The position numbers and the translations under genes are program-made. A stretch of 64,000 bases of DNA. Origin: CAYFPX01 sp964519895 (GTDB lineage Bacteria; Myxococcota_A; UBA796; CAJQPC01). Below, piece after piece: positions 8,114 to 16,855 of this stretch. Position 1 is the stretch's first letter. Each line of letters opens with the position of its first letter. Where the stretch lies: assembly GCA_964519895.1 (NCBI GenBank), contig CAZFLE010000005.1:62001-126000 (forward strand), read 5' to 3'. The notes under the pieces are model-generated. The model saw only the letters and a program-made list of their open reading frames with translations. It was not told the origin of the DNA and did no database searches.

Positions 8114-9451
8114 ATGCCGATCCGTGGAACGCCTCCGACCCCCAAGACCCGCGCCGCACGCCTGGCCCGGGCCCGCCAGCACATGCCCATGGGCGTGGCC
8201 GAGAACTACCGCTACTGGGGGCCCGACGAGACGGTCTTCATCCAGTCCATGCAGGGCTGCACCCTGACGGACTTCGACGGCCACAGCTGGGTGGACTTCC
8301 GGCTGGGCTATGGCCCGATCATCCTGGGCTACCGGGACCCCCGGGTCGACGCCGCGGTGGTCGAGACGATCGAGCAGCAGGGCACCGTCTGCGGCTTCTC
8401 GGGCGAGCTCGAGTGCGACGTGGTCGAGACCCTCAAGACCCTGTGTCCCCAGATCGAGAAGCTGCGCTTCGCCAACTCGGGCACCGAGGCCGTGATGGGC
8501 GCGGTCCGTGTGGCCAGAGGCTTCACCGGACGGGACCGGATCATCCAGGTCGAAGGCGGCTTCCACGGGCTCTACGACGAGATGATGTGGAAGTCCGACC
8601 TGGACGGCTGGGACGAGAGCGGTGGCGGCGAGCCACCGGTGGTGCCCTTTGGCGTAGGCATCCCCGCCGCATCCCGCGCCCTGTCCGAGTTCGTGCCGTT
8701 GAACGACGCCGCGGCGCTGGACGCGGCCTTCGTGCGGGGCCAGGGCAACATCGCCGCCGTGGTGCTGGAGCCGATCCAGGGCAACGCCGGCAGCATCGCC
8801 AGCACCGACGACTACATCGCGCACCTTCGGGCCACCTGCGACCGCCACGGGGCCCTGTTGATCATGGACGAGGTCAAGACGGGCTTCCGTGTCGCCAAGG
8901 GCGGCGTCCAGGAGCTCTACGGGGTGCACGCCGACCTGACGACCTACGCCAAGGCGATGGGCAATGGCTACCCCATCGCCGCGTTTGGGGGCCGGGCCGA
9001 CGTGATGGACGTGATCTCTGCCACCGGCGGGGTCGTGCACGGCGGCACCTACACCGCGAACCTGATCGGTCTGAGCGCTGCCCGGGCGACCCTGGACGTG
9101 CTGGCCACCACCGACGCGCTGGAGACCATCGATCGCGTGGGCGACGCGATCATGGACGTGCTGGGCCACGTCTTCGCCTTCTACGACCTGGAGCACCGCT
9201 TCGCTGGGCCCCCGTCGATGTTCGGGGTGCACCTGGGGGACCACGTGCCCCAGAACTACCGGGACTGGAAGAAGACCTGGTCCAAGCTCTACGAGCGCTT
9301 CGCCTGGGGGCTCATCCACCGGGGCGTGATGCTCGAGCCGGACTCACGGGAGCCGTGGTTCATCTGCGAGGCCCACCAAGACCTGGACCTGGGCTGGCTG
9401 GACCGGGTCGCCCGGCAGTCCCTCGAGGACGCACTCGCCGCCGAAGAGTGA
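8114..9451 (+). CDS. Class III PLP-dependent aminotransferase (glutamate-1-semialdehyde aminomutase-like)
   Basis: 445 residues, cytoplasmic. PLP-fold landmarks are in order: FANSGTEAVMGAVRVARGFTGR (phosphate binding), IDE-type LLIMDEVKTGFRV, and the Schiff-base lysine at about residue 280 in TYAKAMGNGYPIAAFGG. The spacing and the GTEA, KAMGNG and GTYTAN motifs place it near HemL and related aminotransferases that act on amino sugars or amino acids. It is longer than HemL and lacks a haem-gene context, so I would not call it HemL. It follows an organophosphate-type transporter closely, perhaps in one transcript, which may hint at an imported substrate. The substrate is unknown. Confidence 0.85.
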   Translation: MPIRGTPPTPKTRAARLARARQHMPMGVAENYRYWGPDETVFIQSMQGCTLTDFDGHSWVDFRLGYGPIILGYRDPRVDAAVVETIEQQGTVCGFSGELECDVVETLKTLCPQIEKLRFANSGTEAVMGAVRVARGFTGRDRIIQVEGGFHGLYDEMMWKSDLDGWDESGGGEPPVVPFGVGIPAASRALSEFVPLNDAAALDAAFVRGQGNIAAVVLEPIQGNAGSIASTDDYIAHLRATCDRHGALLIMDEVKTGFRVAKGGVQELYGVHADLTTYAKAMGNGYPIAAFGGRADVMDVISATGGVVHGGTYTANLIGLSAARATLDVLATTDALETIDRVGDAIMDVLGHVFAFYDLEHRFAGPPSMFGVHLGDHVPQNYRDWKKTWSKLYERFAWGLIHRGVMLEPDSREPWFICEAHQDLDLGWLDRVARQSLEDALAAEE

Positions 9452-9454
9452 GCG

Positions 9455-10696
9455 TCACTCCACCGCGGTGATGTCCAGGACGTACTCCCCAGCCCAGGGA
9501 AAGGTCACCGCCTTGACCACCACCAGTACGCTCTCGCCTTCGGCCACGCCCTGCTGGACCGCCGCCTCGTCGACGTTCTTGTAGTCGCAGCCCAGCTCGG
9601 TGCCGCCACAGGCATCGAACACGCCCACCGCCAGGGTGCCCCCGTCGGGCGAGGTGGCCTGGAACTGCCAGGTGCCGGTGGACGGCGCGGTCCACGACCA
9701 GCCCACGTCGCCGGCCGCGTCCTCGAGGGCGCAGCTCAACAGGTGGTCCCCCTGGGCGTCGACGGTCGTGCCGGTGGCCACCCCGGCGCCTGTGGCGCTG
9801 CCCAGGTCGCCGTCGGTGCAGATGACACAGGCCGCGTCGTCGACGCAGTCCGGGTCCTCGCAGTCGGTGAGGCCGTCCTTGTCCTCGTCGCCGCCGTCGT
9901 CGCAAGTGCGCTCCAGGCCGCTGGTCTCCTGCTGGCCGGCGACCCGGATCTTGTAGTTGCCAGGCAGGTCGTAGTTGATCAGCTCTTCCCAGGCATAGGG
10001 CGCGGCGGTGGCGTTGGACCAGTAGTTGGACGCGTCGGCGGTGGTGCTGGCACAGGTCATCACGCAGCCCACACCCTGGGGGGTTCCGGCCAGCTCCACG
10101 GCCACGAAGAGCACCTCGCCCTGAGCCACGGTCACCGGTGCGTCCAGGGTGTGGCTGAAGTCTCGACTGGCGCCGGGGCCAAAGGCCGCGCTGGCAGGCA
10201 CGTCGAGGGTGTCCAACAGTGCCGGCGACGCGTCGGGGGTTCCGTCGGCCTGGGCCCACAGCTCGACCCGGTGGGCGAGCGAGTCGTCGCAGGCCGCGTC
10301 GGCCTCGGCGGTCGCCAATACGTAGGACACGGACTCGACCTTGAAGTCCCCGTCGGCCGGCACGAGCTTGGCCGCGCCCAGGTGTCCCCACTCCGAGCGG
10401 CCCGGGTAGACCGGGTTGTCGATGAAGCAGTCCTCGAGGTCGTTGCGCAGGCTCCAGGGCTCCCAGCGCTCGGCGACGGCCGTGCCGCCGGAGTCGGTGG
10501 TCGTGCCGGAGTCCGACGTGCCGCCGGAGTCGGTCGTGTTCGTCGTGGCGCCGGAGTCGGTTGCGCTGGTCGTGGCGCCGGTGTCGGTGCCGCCGGTGGT
10601 CTGAGTCGTGCCGGTGGTCGGCTCGGTGGCACTGTCGCTCGTGCCGGTGTCGTCGCCACAGCCGCTCAGCACCAGGGGGATCCAGAGGGCGAGCAT
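9455..10696 (-). CDS. Hypothetical Cys-rich lipoprotein with Thr/Ser/Asp/Gly linker
   Basis: 413 residues. The signal MLALWIPLVLSGC gives a lipobox cysteine at residue 13. A very low-complexity linker of repeated TDSG and TTG units follows to about residue 70, a hallmark of myxobacterial surface proteins. The mature region has a probable galactose-binding/jelly-roll part, then DGGDEDKDGLTDCEDPDC (a calcium-binding EF/TSP3-like loop near the middle), then a second beta domain resembling PPC (pre-peptidase C-terminal) modules. No catalytic motif is evident, so it is likely a structural or binding surface protein. It converges with the aminotransferase, the stop codons lying three bases apart. 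Confidence 0.7.
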   Translation of the reverse strand: MLALWIPLVLSGCGDDTGTSDSATEPTTGTTQTTGGTDTGATTSATDSGATTNTTDSGGTSDSGTTTDSGGTAVAERWEPWSLRNDLEDCFIDNPVYPGRSEWGHLGAAKLVPADGDFKVESVSYVLATAEADAACDDSLAHRVELWAQADGTPDASPALLDTLDVPASAAFGPGASRDFSHTLDAPVTVAQGEVLFVAVELAGTPQGVGCVMTCASTTADASNYWSNATAAPYAWEELINYDLPGNYKIRVAGQQETSGLERTCDDGGDEDKDGLTDCEDPDCVDDAACVICTDGDLGSATGAGVATGTTVDAQGDHLLSCALEDAAGDVGWSWTAPSTGTWQFQATSPDGGTLAVGVFDACGGTELGCDYKNVDEAAVQQGVAEGESVLVVVKAVTFPWAGEYVLDITAVE

Positions 10697-10729
10697 CGGG
10701 CGACTCCAGGCGGGTGAGGCCTGGGGACT

Positions 10730-12253
10730 CTACATGCTGCCTTCGAGCTGGCGCAGGAGCAGGACCTCCATCGCCTTCTTGTCATAGCGGGGGTCGTTCC
10801 AGGGCAGCACCCGCTCCTGGGGCTTGGGCAAGCTGAGGGGATCGGCCCAGGCGTCGGCCTGTTCGGGGGTGATGCGGGCGGTCATGCGCAGGTCCTTGGT
10901 GCGCACGTATGTGGCCAGCTCCAGGGCCAGCGGGGGGTGCTCGATGAGCACCACGTCCTCGGAGTTCAGGGCCAGGCTGCGGGCGTCCAGGTTGTAGGAG
11001 CCCACGATGGCCGCCGTGTCGTCGAACACCGCCACCTTGCTGTGCACGGTGCCCTCGCCGAAGCGCTCGCCGTGCCACTCGTAGAGCTCGACGCCGCCGC
11101 CGATAAGCTCGCGGTAGTGCAGCCGGGCGACGGTGGTGATCATCGGGATGTCGTTGGTCTCGGGGCTGTTGGTGATCACCTGGACCCGGACACCCCGCGC
11201 CGCCGCGTCGACCAGTGCCCGGCGCAGGTCCGGGGTGGGCACGAAGTAGGCGTTCTCGATCAGCACGCTGTCCTGGGCCTGGGCGATCAGGGCCAGGTAG
11301 AGGTCCTGGATGTGGCGCTCGTCTTCGCGGGGGCGGCTGCGCACCAGCTGGACCGGGACGTCCTGGTGGCTCTCGCTGGGGACCGGCGTGCCGTCGCAGA
11401 CCGCGTCCTCGCTGCCTTCGCCCCCGCGCAGCCAGCGGCGGACCTGGCGCCCGAGCCGCATGGACTTGCGGACCAGCTTCACGGCCGGGTTGGCCTTGTG
11501 CCAGAGATCCCAGTAGGCATCGGGGTTCACGAAGCCGGGCTTGGCCTCCTTGACCGCCTTGAACCAGCGGTGGTTGTCCAAGAAGACCTGCTCCACGTCG
11601 TTGACCACCGGGCCCTCGAGCAGCACGTCCTGGTCCCGCCAGATCAGCAGCGGATCGTCGGTGCAGCGGGCGTACTCGTCGGCGATGTTCATGCCGCCCA
11701 CGATGGCCGCCCGGCCGTCCACCACCATGTACTTCTCGTGGTGGCGCTTGTTGGCAGCAAGCCAGTCCTTGAGGTTCACCTCGTTGAGCACCTGGAGGTA
11801 GAAGGCCTCAAAACCCTCGACGTCGATGCCGGCGTTCTGCAGGTCGAAGTACATCAGCTGCGCTTCGGTGTCCTGGACGTTGGCATAGGCGTCAACGATC
11901 ACCCGGATGTCCAGGTCCGGATCGTCGTGCTTGCGCCGCATCAGCGCGTGGGCCAGGGCCCGGCCCGTGCTGTCGGCCTTCCAGATCAGCGCCTGGATGT
12001 AGATCGACTCCTGGGCCCCCAGCACCAGGTCCAGCCGCTCCTGGAACGCGGCTTCGCCATTGGTCAGCAGCCGCGCCTGGTTGCCCAGACGGACTGGCGG
12101 CGTGCTGAGCCGCTGACTGGCGAGGGAGGCTTCGGGCGGCGCCAGGCCCAGGCCGTCGACGGTGCCGCTGAGGGACGGCAGCTCACAGGAGCAACCGAGC
12201 ACCAGGAGCAGGCTGAGCAGACCGACCATCAGCCCGATGTAGCTCTTTTCCAT
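10730..12253 (-). CDS. Phospholipase D-type lipoprotein, cardiolipin synthase-like
   Basis: 507 residues from ATG 12253, which places a charged n-region (MEKSYIG) before a lipobox ending LVLGC; an in-frame ATG seven codons upstream is less likely. Two HKD motifs are intact: HHEKYMVVDGRAAIVGG near residue 170 and VHSKVAVFDDTAAIVGSYN near residue 403. The protein is therefore a catalytically competent PLD-superfamily enzyme. Cardiolipin synthases transfer phosphatidyl groups at the membrane, while secreted PLDs hydrolyse phospholipids. The lipoprotein signal instead of two N-terminal transmembrane helices favours a periplasmic or outer-membrane enzyme, perhaps a lipase. I leave the exact reaction open. 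Confidence 0.85.
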   Translation of the reverse strand: MEKSYIGLMVGLLSLLLVLGCSCELPSLSGTVDGLGLAPPEASLASQRLSTPPVRLGNQARLLTNGEAAFQERLDLVLGAQESIYIQALIWKADSTGRALAHALMRRKHDDPDLDIRVIVDAYANVQDTEAQLMYFDLQNAGIDVEGFEAFYLQVLNEVNLKDWLAANKRHHEKYMVVDGRAAIVGGMNIADEYARCTDDPLLIWRDQDVLLEGPVVNDVEQVFLDNHRWFKAVKEAKPGFVNPDAYWDLWHKANPAVKLVRKSMRLGRQVRRWLRGGEGSEDAVCDGTPVPSESHQDVPVQLVRSRPREDERHIQDLYLALIAQAQDSVLIENAYFVPTPDLRRALVDAAARGVRVQVITNSPETNDIPMITTVARLHYRELIGGGVELYEWHGERFGEGTVHSKVAVFDDTAAIVGSYNLDARSLALNSEDVVLIEHPPLALELATYVRTKDLRMTARITPEQADAWADPLSLPKPQERVLPWNDPRYDKKAMEVLLLRQLEGSM

Positions 12254-12330
12254 CGCCGGCGCCGCGCAAGCCAAGCCGGGATCATGACCACGAGACAGAA
12301 CGGCCCGAACCCGTTGCCCAAGCTCGCGAC

Positions 12331-12366
12331 GCTAATGCTTAACAAAAGGTTCCTGACCCCTGTTCC
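12331..12366 (-). repeat. Dispersed 36-nt intergenic repeat, copy 1
   Basis: This stretch is a near-exact inverse copy of 50336-50371; 34 of 36 bases agree after reverse complementing. The shared core contains TTCCTGACCCCTGTTCC and a TTAAGC segment. It sits between the PLD gene start and the end of the RCC1-like gene and reaches the first base of the latter's stop codon. The form resembles intergenic REP-type sequences associated with IS200-like Y1 transposases, but no transposase is present in the window. Confidence 0.6.
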
Positions 12367-13493
12367 TACGGACCCCAGCCCACGGTGTCGGTGACGCTGC
12401 CGCCCCAGCACTTCAGCTCGTGCTCGGACGTGATGCCACAGGTCGACTCCCAGCCCGCTTCGACGATGAGCCAGGTCTGAGCTTCGTCCAGGGTGGGCGC
12501 GTCTTGCTGGCCCGAGCCGTTGTAGCCCCAGCAGTCCACGCCGCCGTCTCGACGGATGGCGCAGCCGTGGTTCACGCCCACCGAGACCCGGGAGTAGTCC
12601 GGGCCGGTCGGCGGCTGTGCGGTGGGAGCGAACTCGAAGTCGTCGCCCCAGCAGGTCAGGGTGCCGTCGGTCTTGACCCCGCAGGTCTTGCCGTCGCCGG
12701 TGGCGATCTGGCTCAGGTTCTTGAGCGTCTCGGGCGGGCTCACACCCCAGCAGTAGGGGGCACCGCTGTCCAACAGGCAGGTGTCGCGACTGCCCGCCGT
12801 CATGTCCCCGACGGGCCCGCCGAGGGGGGTGGCCACGTAGTCCGGACCACCGCTGCCGCCCCAGCACTGGATGTCGCTCACGCTGTCCAGGGCACAGGCG
12901 TGGTCCAGGCCCGCCTCGACCCGGGCAAAGCTGCCCGTCGGGGTGTTCGCCGGCACCAGGGACCCGAAGCAGGTGAGCGCCCCGCTGGTGTTCAGGTGAC
13001 AGGCGAAGCCATCGCCCACGCCCACGTCGGCGTAGGCGCCGCTGAAGCCGGAGCTGTTGAGGTCCCGCCCCCAGCATTCCAAGACCTGGTCGCGGTCGAT
13101 CCAGCAGGCGTCGGCGTAGCCCAGGGACAAGACGGGAACCTCGCCCAGGCCGGGGTCTCCGGTGTCCCCTGGCGGGTCGGCGTCCTGGGTGTCCTGGGTG
13201 TCGGTGGTGGTGCCGGTGACCTGGGTGTCTCCGGCGTCCGTGTCCGTGCCGCTTTCTCCGGTGTCGATGTCCGGGGTGCCGGTGTCCGGGTCTGGCTCAC
13301 TAGCGCAGACCCCGCCTTCATCGGCCTGGAGATCGCAGTCGTTGTCGACGCCGTCGCAGGTCTCGACGTTGCCCGGCCAGCGCGCCGGATCCGAGTCGTC
13401 GCAGTCGGCTTCGGCGTGCACGCCGTCGTCATCCCAGTCGTCCCAGTAGTCGGACACGCAGGCGGCGAGCGCGAGCAGGAGCACGGTGGGCAC
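12366..13493 (-). CDS. RCC1-like repeat lipoprotein with MopE-type calcium/metal loop
   Basis: 375 residues from GTG 13493, chosen because AGGAGG stands eight bases upstream; it yields the lipobox LALAAC. A TTG at 13526 would add a basic n-region and cannot be excluded. After the signal comes one MopE-like unit (EADCDDSDPARWPGN then CDGVDNDCD), a long Asp/Thr/Gly linker, and about six RCC1-like blades marked by C-x-CWG pairs (for example QVLECWG, DIQCWGG, GVDCWGY). Two cysteines per blade suggest disulfide-stapled propeller blades outside the cell. No enzymatic motif is seen; binding or structural roles are inferred. A sister protein lies at 35141-36001. Confidence 0.75.
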   Translation of the reverse strand: MPTVLLLALAACVSDYWDDWDDDGVHAEADCDDSDPARWPGNVETCDGVDNDCDLQADEGGVCASEPDPDTGTPDIDTGESGTDTDAGDTQVTGTTTDTQDTQDADPPGDTGDPGLGEVPVLSLGYADACWIDRDQVLECWGRDLNSSGFSGAYADVGVGDGFACHLNTSGALTCFGSLVPANTPTGSFARVEAGLDHACALDSVSDIQCWGGSGGPDYVATPLGGPVGDMTAGSRDTCLLDSGAPYCWGVSPPETLKNLSQIATGDGKTCGVKTDGTLTCWGDDFEFAPTAQPPTGPDYSRVSVGVNHGCAIRRDGGVDCWGYNGSGQQDAPTLDEAQTWLIVEAGWESTCGITSEHELKCWGGSVTDTVGWGP

Positions 13494-13631
13494 AGCGGGA
13501 GCCTCCTGCCGCCTCCATCGGATCAAGCCCGGCCCGGCTCAATCACCCAGGGGGTCGTGGCTGGCGCATTGGCTCAGAGCACGGAGAGCCCCTGAACGCG
13601 GCGTCGACCCGGGCCCGTGCCGCCGGTCAGC

Positions 13632-15137
13632 TCAGTAGCAAGCCGTCGCGTCGCAGGTGAAGCTGGCGCCGTCCCCGTGGTCCGCCGTGCTCGACGACTG
13701 GTACAGGTACAGGTCTTCGGGGCGGTTGGCGCTCGCCCCGTCCCAGTCGGAGTCCACGCTCTCCAGGGTCGCGCCCGACGACAGCCAACCGCCGCCGCCG
13801 CTGGACGCCGCGTTGCCCGTGACCGACCCATCGTCGACCGAGACCGCGCCGGCGTAGACAAAGAATCCGCCGCCCTGGGACGCGGCGGTGTTGTCGTCGA
13901 CCGCGCACTCGCCCAGCGTCGCGTCCGCGGCCCAGAGCATCAGACCGCCGCCCGAGTCGCCGGCGTTGTTGTCCGCAATGCTGCCGCCCTGAACCGACAG
14001 GTCCCCCGCGTAGAGGTAGACCCCGCCGCCATGGGACCCGGCGCTGTTGTGCTCGACGACCAGCCCGGTGCCCGTGGCCGCCACGCTGCTCGAGAGCATC
14101 AGGCCGCCGCCGCTGCCCCCGGCGTCGTTGCCGTGCACGGTCAGGTCGCTGAAGTCCAGATCACCCGCGTAGAGGTAGAGCCCGCCCCCGTCGGCCGACG
14201 CCGAGTTCCCGTGGAGCACCACATCGCTGAGCGTCGCCAGGTGGGTCGCGTAGAACAGCATCCCGCCGCCGGCGGCCGCACTGTTCCGGGCCAGCCGCGC
14301 ATCGCTCACGCTCACGCTCGTGGTGGCGTAGGCGTAGAGCCCGCCCCCATAGACCGTCGCCGCGTTGTCCAGGAACCGTGCCCCGTCCACCGAGACGACA
14401 CCCGACGCCCAGAAGAAGGCCCCACCGCCCGACGCCGCGCTGTTGTCCTGGAACAACAGATCGCTGGCCGTCACCACCGACATGCCGGCGTAGAGGCCCC
14501 CGCCATAGGTCGAAGCGGCGTTGTCCCGGAACCGGACCCGGCGGGCGTCGAGCGTGCCCGAGCTGAGGAACAGCCCCGCACCCGACGCCGCCGCGTTGTC
14601 CTGGAGCGTCACACCCACCAGGGTCAGCTCACCGCCCAGCGGGGCCGAGATGCCACCGCCATAGGTGCTGTCCCCCCCGGAGATCACCAGACGTCGCAGG
14701 CTCAGCTCGGTCGCCGCGGCCAGGGTCACCACCGCATCGGCGCCGCCACCGTCGAGCACGACCGGCTCGCCGGCAGCCCCCACGATGCGCAGCGCCGCCG
14801 TGTCCACGGTCAGGTTCGTGTACCAGGTGCCTTCGCAGAAGCGCAGAGCCCCGTCGGCGTCGGCGGTGTGCGCCACCGGCGCCGACTCGGTGCCCCCAGA
14901 GAACGTCGACGTGACGTCGGTCCACTTGCCCCCATCAGGACGGAAGCCCACGGTGCCCGGGTCGTCCCGGACCCCGTCGCAGTCGTTGTCGAAGCCGTTG
15001 CAGATCTCGGTGGCACCGGGGTGCACCGACGCCCGGCTGTCGTCGCAGTCGTCGCCGCCGGCAGCCAGCGCGTCGTGGCCGTCGCCGTCGGCATCGAGGC
15101 CCGCCAGGGCCAAGGGCAGCAGGACCAGCCAGGTCAT
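13632..15137 (-). CDS. Secreted parallel beta-helix (polymorphic outer-membrane type) repeat protein
   Basis: 501 residues from ATG 15137. A short signal (MTWLVLLPLALAG) is followed by a MopE-type unit (DDCDDSRASVHPG, CNGFDNDCDG). The rest is a right-handed beta-helix built of about a dozen rungs of roughly 24 residues with a recurring xDNxAASxGGGLxxY pattern, as in Pmp-like and pectate-lyase-like repeats. Such proteins are secreted or surface-bound adhesive or enzymatic scaffolds; no catalytic residues stand out. The repeats cause many shadow frames. It shares the MopE unit with the flanking RCC1-like gene and probably belongs to the same class of calcium- or copper-binding surface proteins. 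Confidence 0.75.
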   Translation of the reverse strand: MTWLVLLPLALAGLDADGDGHDALAAGGDDCDDSRASVHPGATEICNGFDNDCDGVRDDPGTVGFRPDGGKWTDVTSTFSGGTESAPVAHTADADGALRFCEGTWYTNLTVDTAALRIVGAAGEPVVLDGGGADAVVTLAAATELSLRRLVISGGDSTYGGGISAPLGGELTLVGVTLQDNAAASGAGLFLSSGTLDARRVRFRDNAASTYGGGLYAGMSVVTASDLLFQDNSAASGGGAFFWASGVVSVDGARFLDNAATVYGGGLYAYATTSVSVSDARLARNSAAAGGGMLFYATHLATLSDVVLHGNSASADGGGLYLYAGDLDFSDLTVHGNDAGGSGGGLMLSSSVAATGTGLVVEHNSAGSHGGGVYLYAGDLSVQGGSIADNNAGDSGGGLMLWAADATLGECAVDDNTAASQGGGFFVYAGAVSVDDGSVTGNAASSGGGGWLSSGATLESVDSDWDGASANRPEDLYLYQSSSTADHGDGASFTCDATACY

Positions 15138-15198
15138 GGTCGCACCGGGCAAGGAAGGCCCAGCCTACCACCCGATGGTGCCCCTCCCAGGCCTCGCC

Positions 15199-16818
15199 TC
15201 AGCCCCCCCGAATCAACTCCGCCGCCCGCTCCCCGATCATGATGCTGGGCGCGTTTGTGTTGCCCCCGGTGACCGTGGGCATGATGCTCGCGTCGGCCAC
15301 CCGCAGGCCCTCGAGCCCCCGCACGCGCAGGTCCGGTCCGACCACCGCCCGCTCGTCGCTGCCCATCCGGCACGTGCCCACCGGGTGGTACACGGTCGCC
15401 ACCCGGTTGGGCAGCTCCCGGGCCATGGCCTGGCGGTCCTGGAACTTGGGGCCGGGCTCGAACTCACCGTCGAGCGTGGGCGCGATGCCCTTGGAGCCCA
15501 TGATCTCCCGGCACAGGTCGATGCCGTCGAGCAGATGGGCCACGTCGTCCGGCTCCTCCAGGAAGTGGGGATCGATGTGGGGCTTGTCGCTCGGGTCGGC
15601 CGACCGCAGCAGGACCTCGCCCCGGCTCTTGGGGTAGATCAGCGTGGGCTCGACGGTCAGGGCCCCCCGTAGATCGACCTTGGGGATCTCCTCGTCGTTG
15701 TCCCGGTTCGGGGCCGGATACGACCAGGGCAGGGTGTGGATCTGCAGGTTCGGGATGCGCTCGGACGGCGACGTCTTGAGCCACGCCATGGTCTCGAAGA
15801 CCGTGCGGCTGAACCACGTCGAGCCCGGCTTCCACTTCTCCCGCAGGATCGCCTTGAGGAAGTGCCAACCGGTGCCCGTGTGGCCCGAGTTCGGCGCCAG
15901 GAAGACCAGGGGCACGAAGAGGTGGTCGTGCAGGTTCTGGCCGACCGGCAGGTCCTGGACCACGTCGATGCCGTGCTCCCCCAGGTGGGCGGCGGGCCCC
16001 ACCCCGGAGAGCATCAGGATCTGGGGAGACCCGATGGCCCCGCCGGACAGCACGACCTCGCGGTCCGCCCGCAGGGTGCGGAGCTCGCTGCCCACGGCCA
16101 CCTCGACGCCCACCGCCCGGGTGCCTTCGAACAGCACCCGCCGGCACTGCGCGCCCGAGAGCACGTCCAGGTTCGCTCGGTCCAGGTGGGGGTGCAGGTA
16201 GCCCTCGCTGGTCGAGTAGCGGAGGCCGTCCTTGGCGTTGACCTGGACCCGACCCACGCCCTCCTGCTCGAACCCGTTGTAGTCGTCGGTCCAAGGCACC
16301 CCGGTGACCTGCTGACAGGCCTCGCCAAAAGCCACCGACGCCGGGCTGATCTCCACGTCGGTCCGCACCACGTGGATGGGCCCCGAGCCGCCCCGGTGCT
16401 CGCTCTCGCCGTCTTCGAAGGACTCCATGCGCTTGAAGGACGGCAGCACGTCGGCGTAGGACCAGCCGGGACATCCATCCGCGGCCCAGTCGTCGAAGTT
16501 CTGCCGGTGGCCCCGCACGAACACCATGCCGTTGACCGCGCTCGAGCCACCCAGCACCTTGCCGCGCACGTACGGGATCTTCCGCTCGAGGGTGTGGGCG
16601 TTCGGCGTGGTCTTGAAGCCCCAGTCGAGCTTCTTCTTGAGCTGGGGCACCACGTGCAGGATGGACATCATGCCCGGGGTCCGGCACAGCATGGTCCGGT
16701 CCGAGCCCCCGGCTTCGACCAGCAGGACCGAGACGTCGGGGTCCTCGCTCAGCCGGCTGGCGATGACGCAGCCGGCCGAGCCGGCACCGACGATGACGTA
16801 GTCGTGAGAAGTGCGCAC
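15199..16818 (-). CDS. GMC-family FAD-dependent oxidoreductase (choline dehydrogenase-like)
   Basis: 539 residues from GTG 16818, which starts directly before the Rossmann motif VIVGAGSAGCVIASRLSED. GMC signature 1 is readable (GKVLGGSSAVNGMVFVRG), signature 2 as GGAIGSPQILMLSGVGP, and the catalytic His/Asn pair lies in YHPVGTCRMG and GNTNAPSIMIGE. Members oxidise alcohols (choline, long-chain alcohols, polyethylene glycol, sterol-like substrates) using FAD in the cytoplasm or at the membrane. A palindrome of the KstR type overlaps the leader, suggesting TetR-family control and possibly a lipid or sterol substrate; this is inference. No aldehyde dehydrogenase neighbour is present. Confidence 0.9.
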   Translation of the reverse strand: MRTSHDYVIVGAGSAGCVIASRLSEDPDVSVLLVEAGGSDRTMLCRTPGMMSILHVVPQLKKKLDWGFKTTPNAHTLERKIPYVRGKVLGGSSAVNGMVFVRGHRQNFDDWAADGCPGWSYADVLPSFKRMESFEDGESEHRGGSGPIHVVRTDVEISPASVAFGEACQQVTGVPWTDDYNGFEQEGVGRVQVNAKDGLRYSTSEGYLHPHLDRANLDVLSGAQCRRVLFEGTRAVGVEVAVGSELRTLRADREVVLSGGAIGSPQILMLSGVGPAAHLGEHGIDVVQDLPVGQNLHDHLFVPLVFLAPNSGHTGTGWHFLKAILREKWKPGSTWFSRTVFETMAWLKTSPSERIPNLQIHTLPWSYPAPNRDNDEEIPKVDLRGALTVEPTLIYPKSRGEVLLRSADPSDKPHIDPHFLEEPDDVAHLLDGIDLCREIMGSKGIAPTLDGEFEPGPKFQDRQAMARELPNRVATVYHPVGTCRMGSDERAVVGPDLRVRGLEGLRVADASIMPTVTGGNTNAPSIMIGERAAELIRGG

Positions 16819-16826
16819 GACAGAAG

Positions 16827-16840
16827 TAGAACACGTTCTA
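16827..16840 (-). promoter_or_regulatory. TetR-family operator candidate (KstR-like palindrome)
   Basis: TAGAACACGTTCTA is a palindrome with six-base arms and a two-base centre, ending nine bases before the GTG start of the GMC oxidoreductase. It fits the TnnAACnnGTTnnA consensus described for mycobacterial KstR. No TetR gene is in the window, so the regulator must be elsewhere. Confidence 0.5.
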
Positions 16841-16855
16841 GTTCTCAGCGCACCC

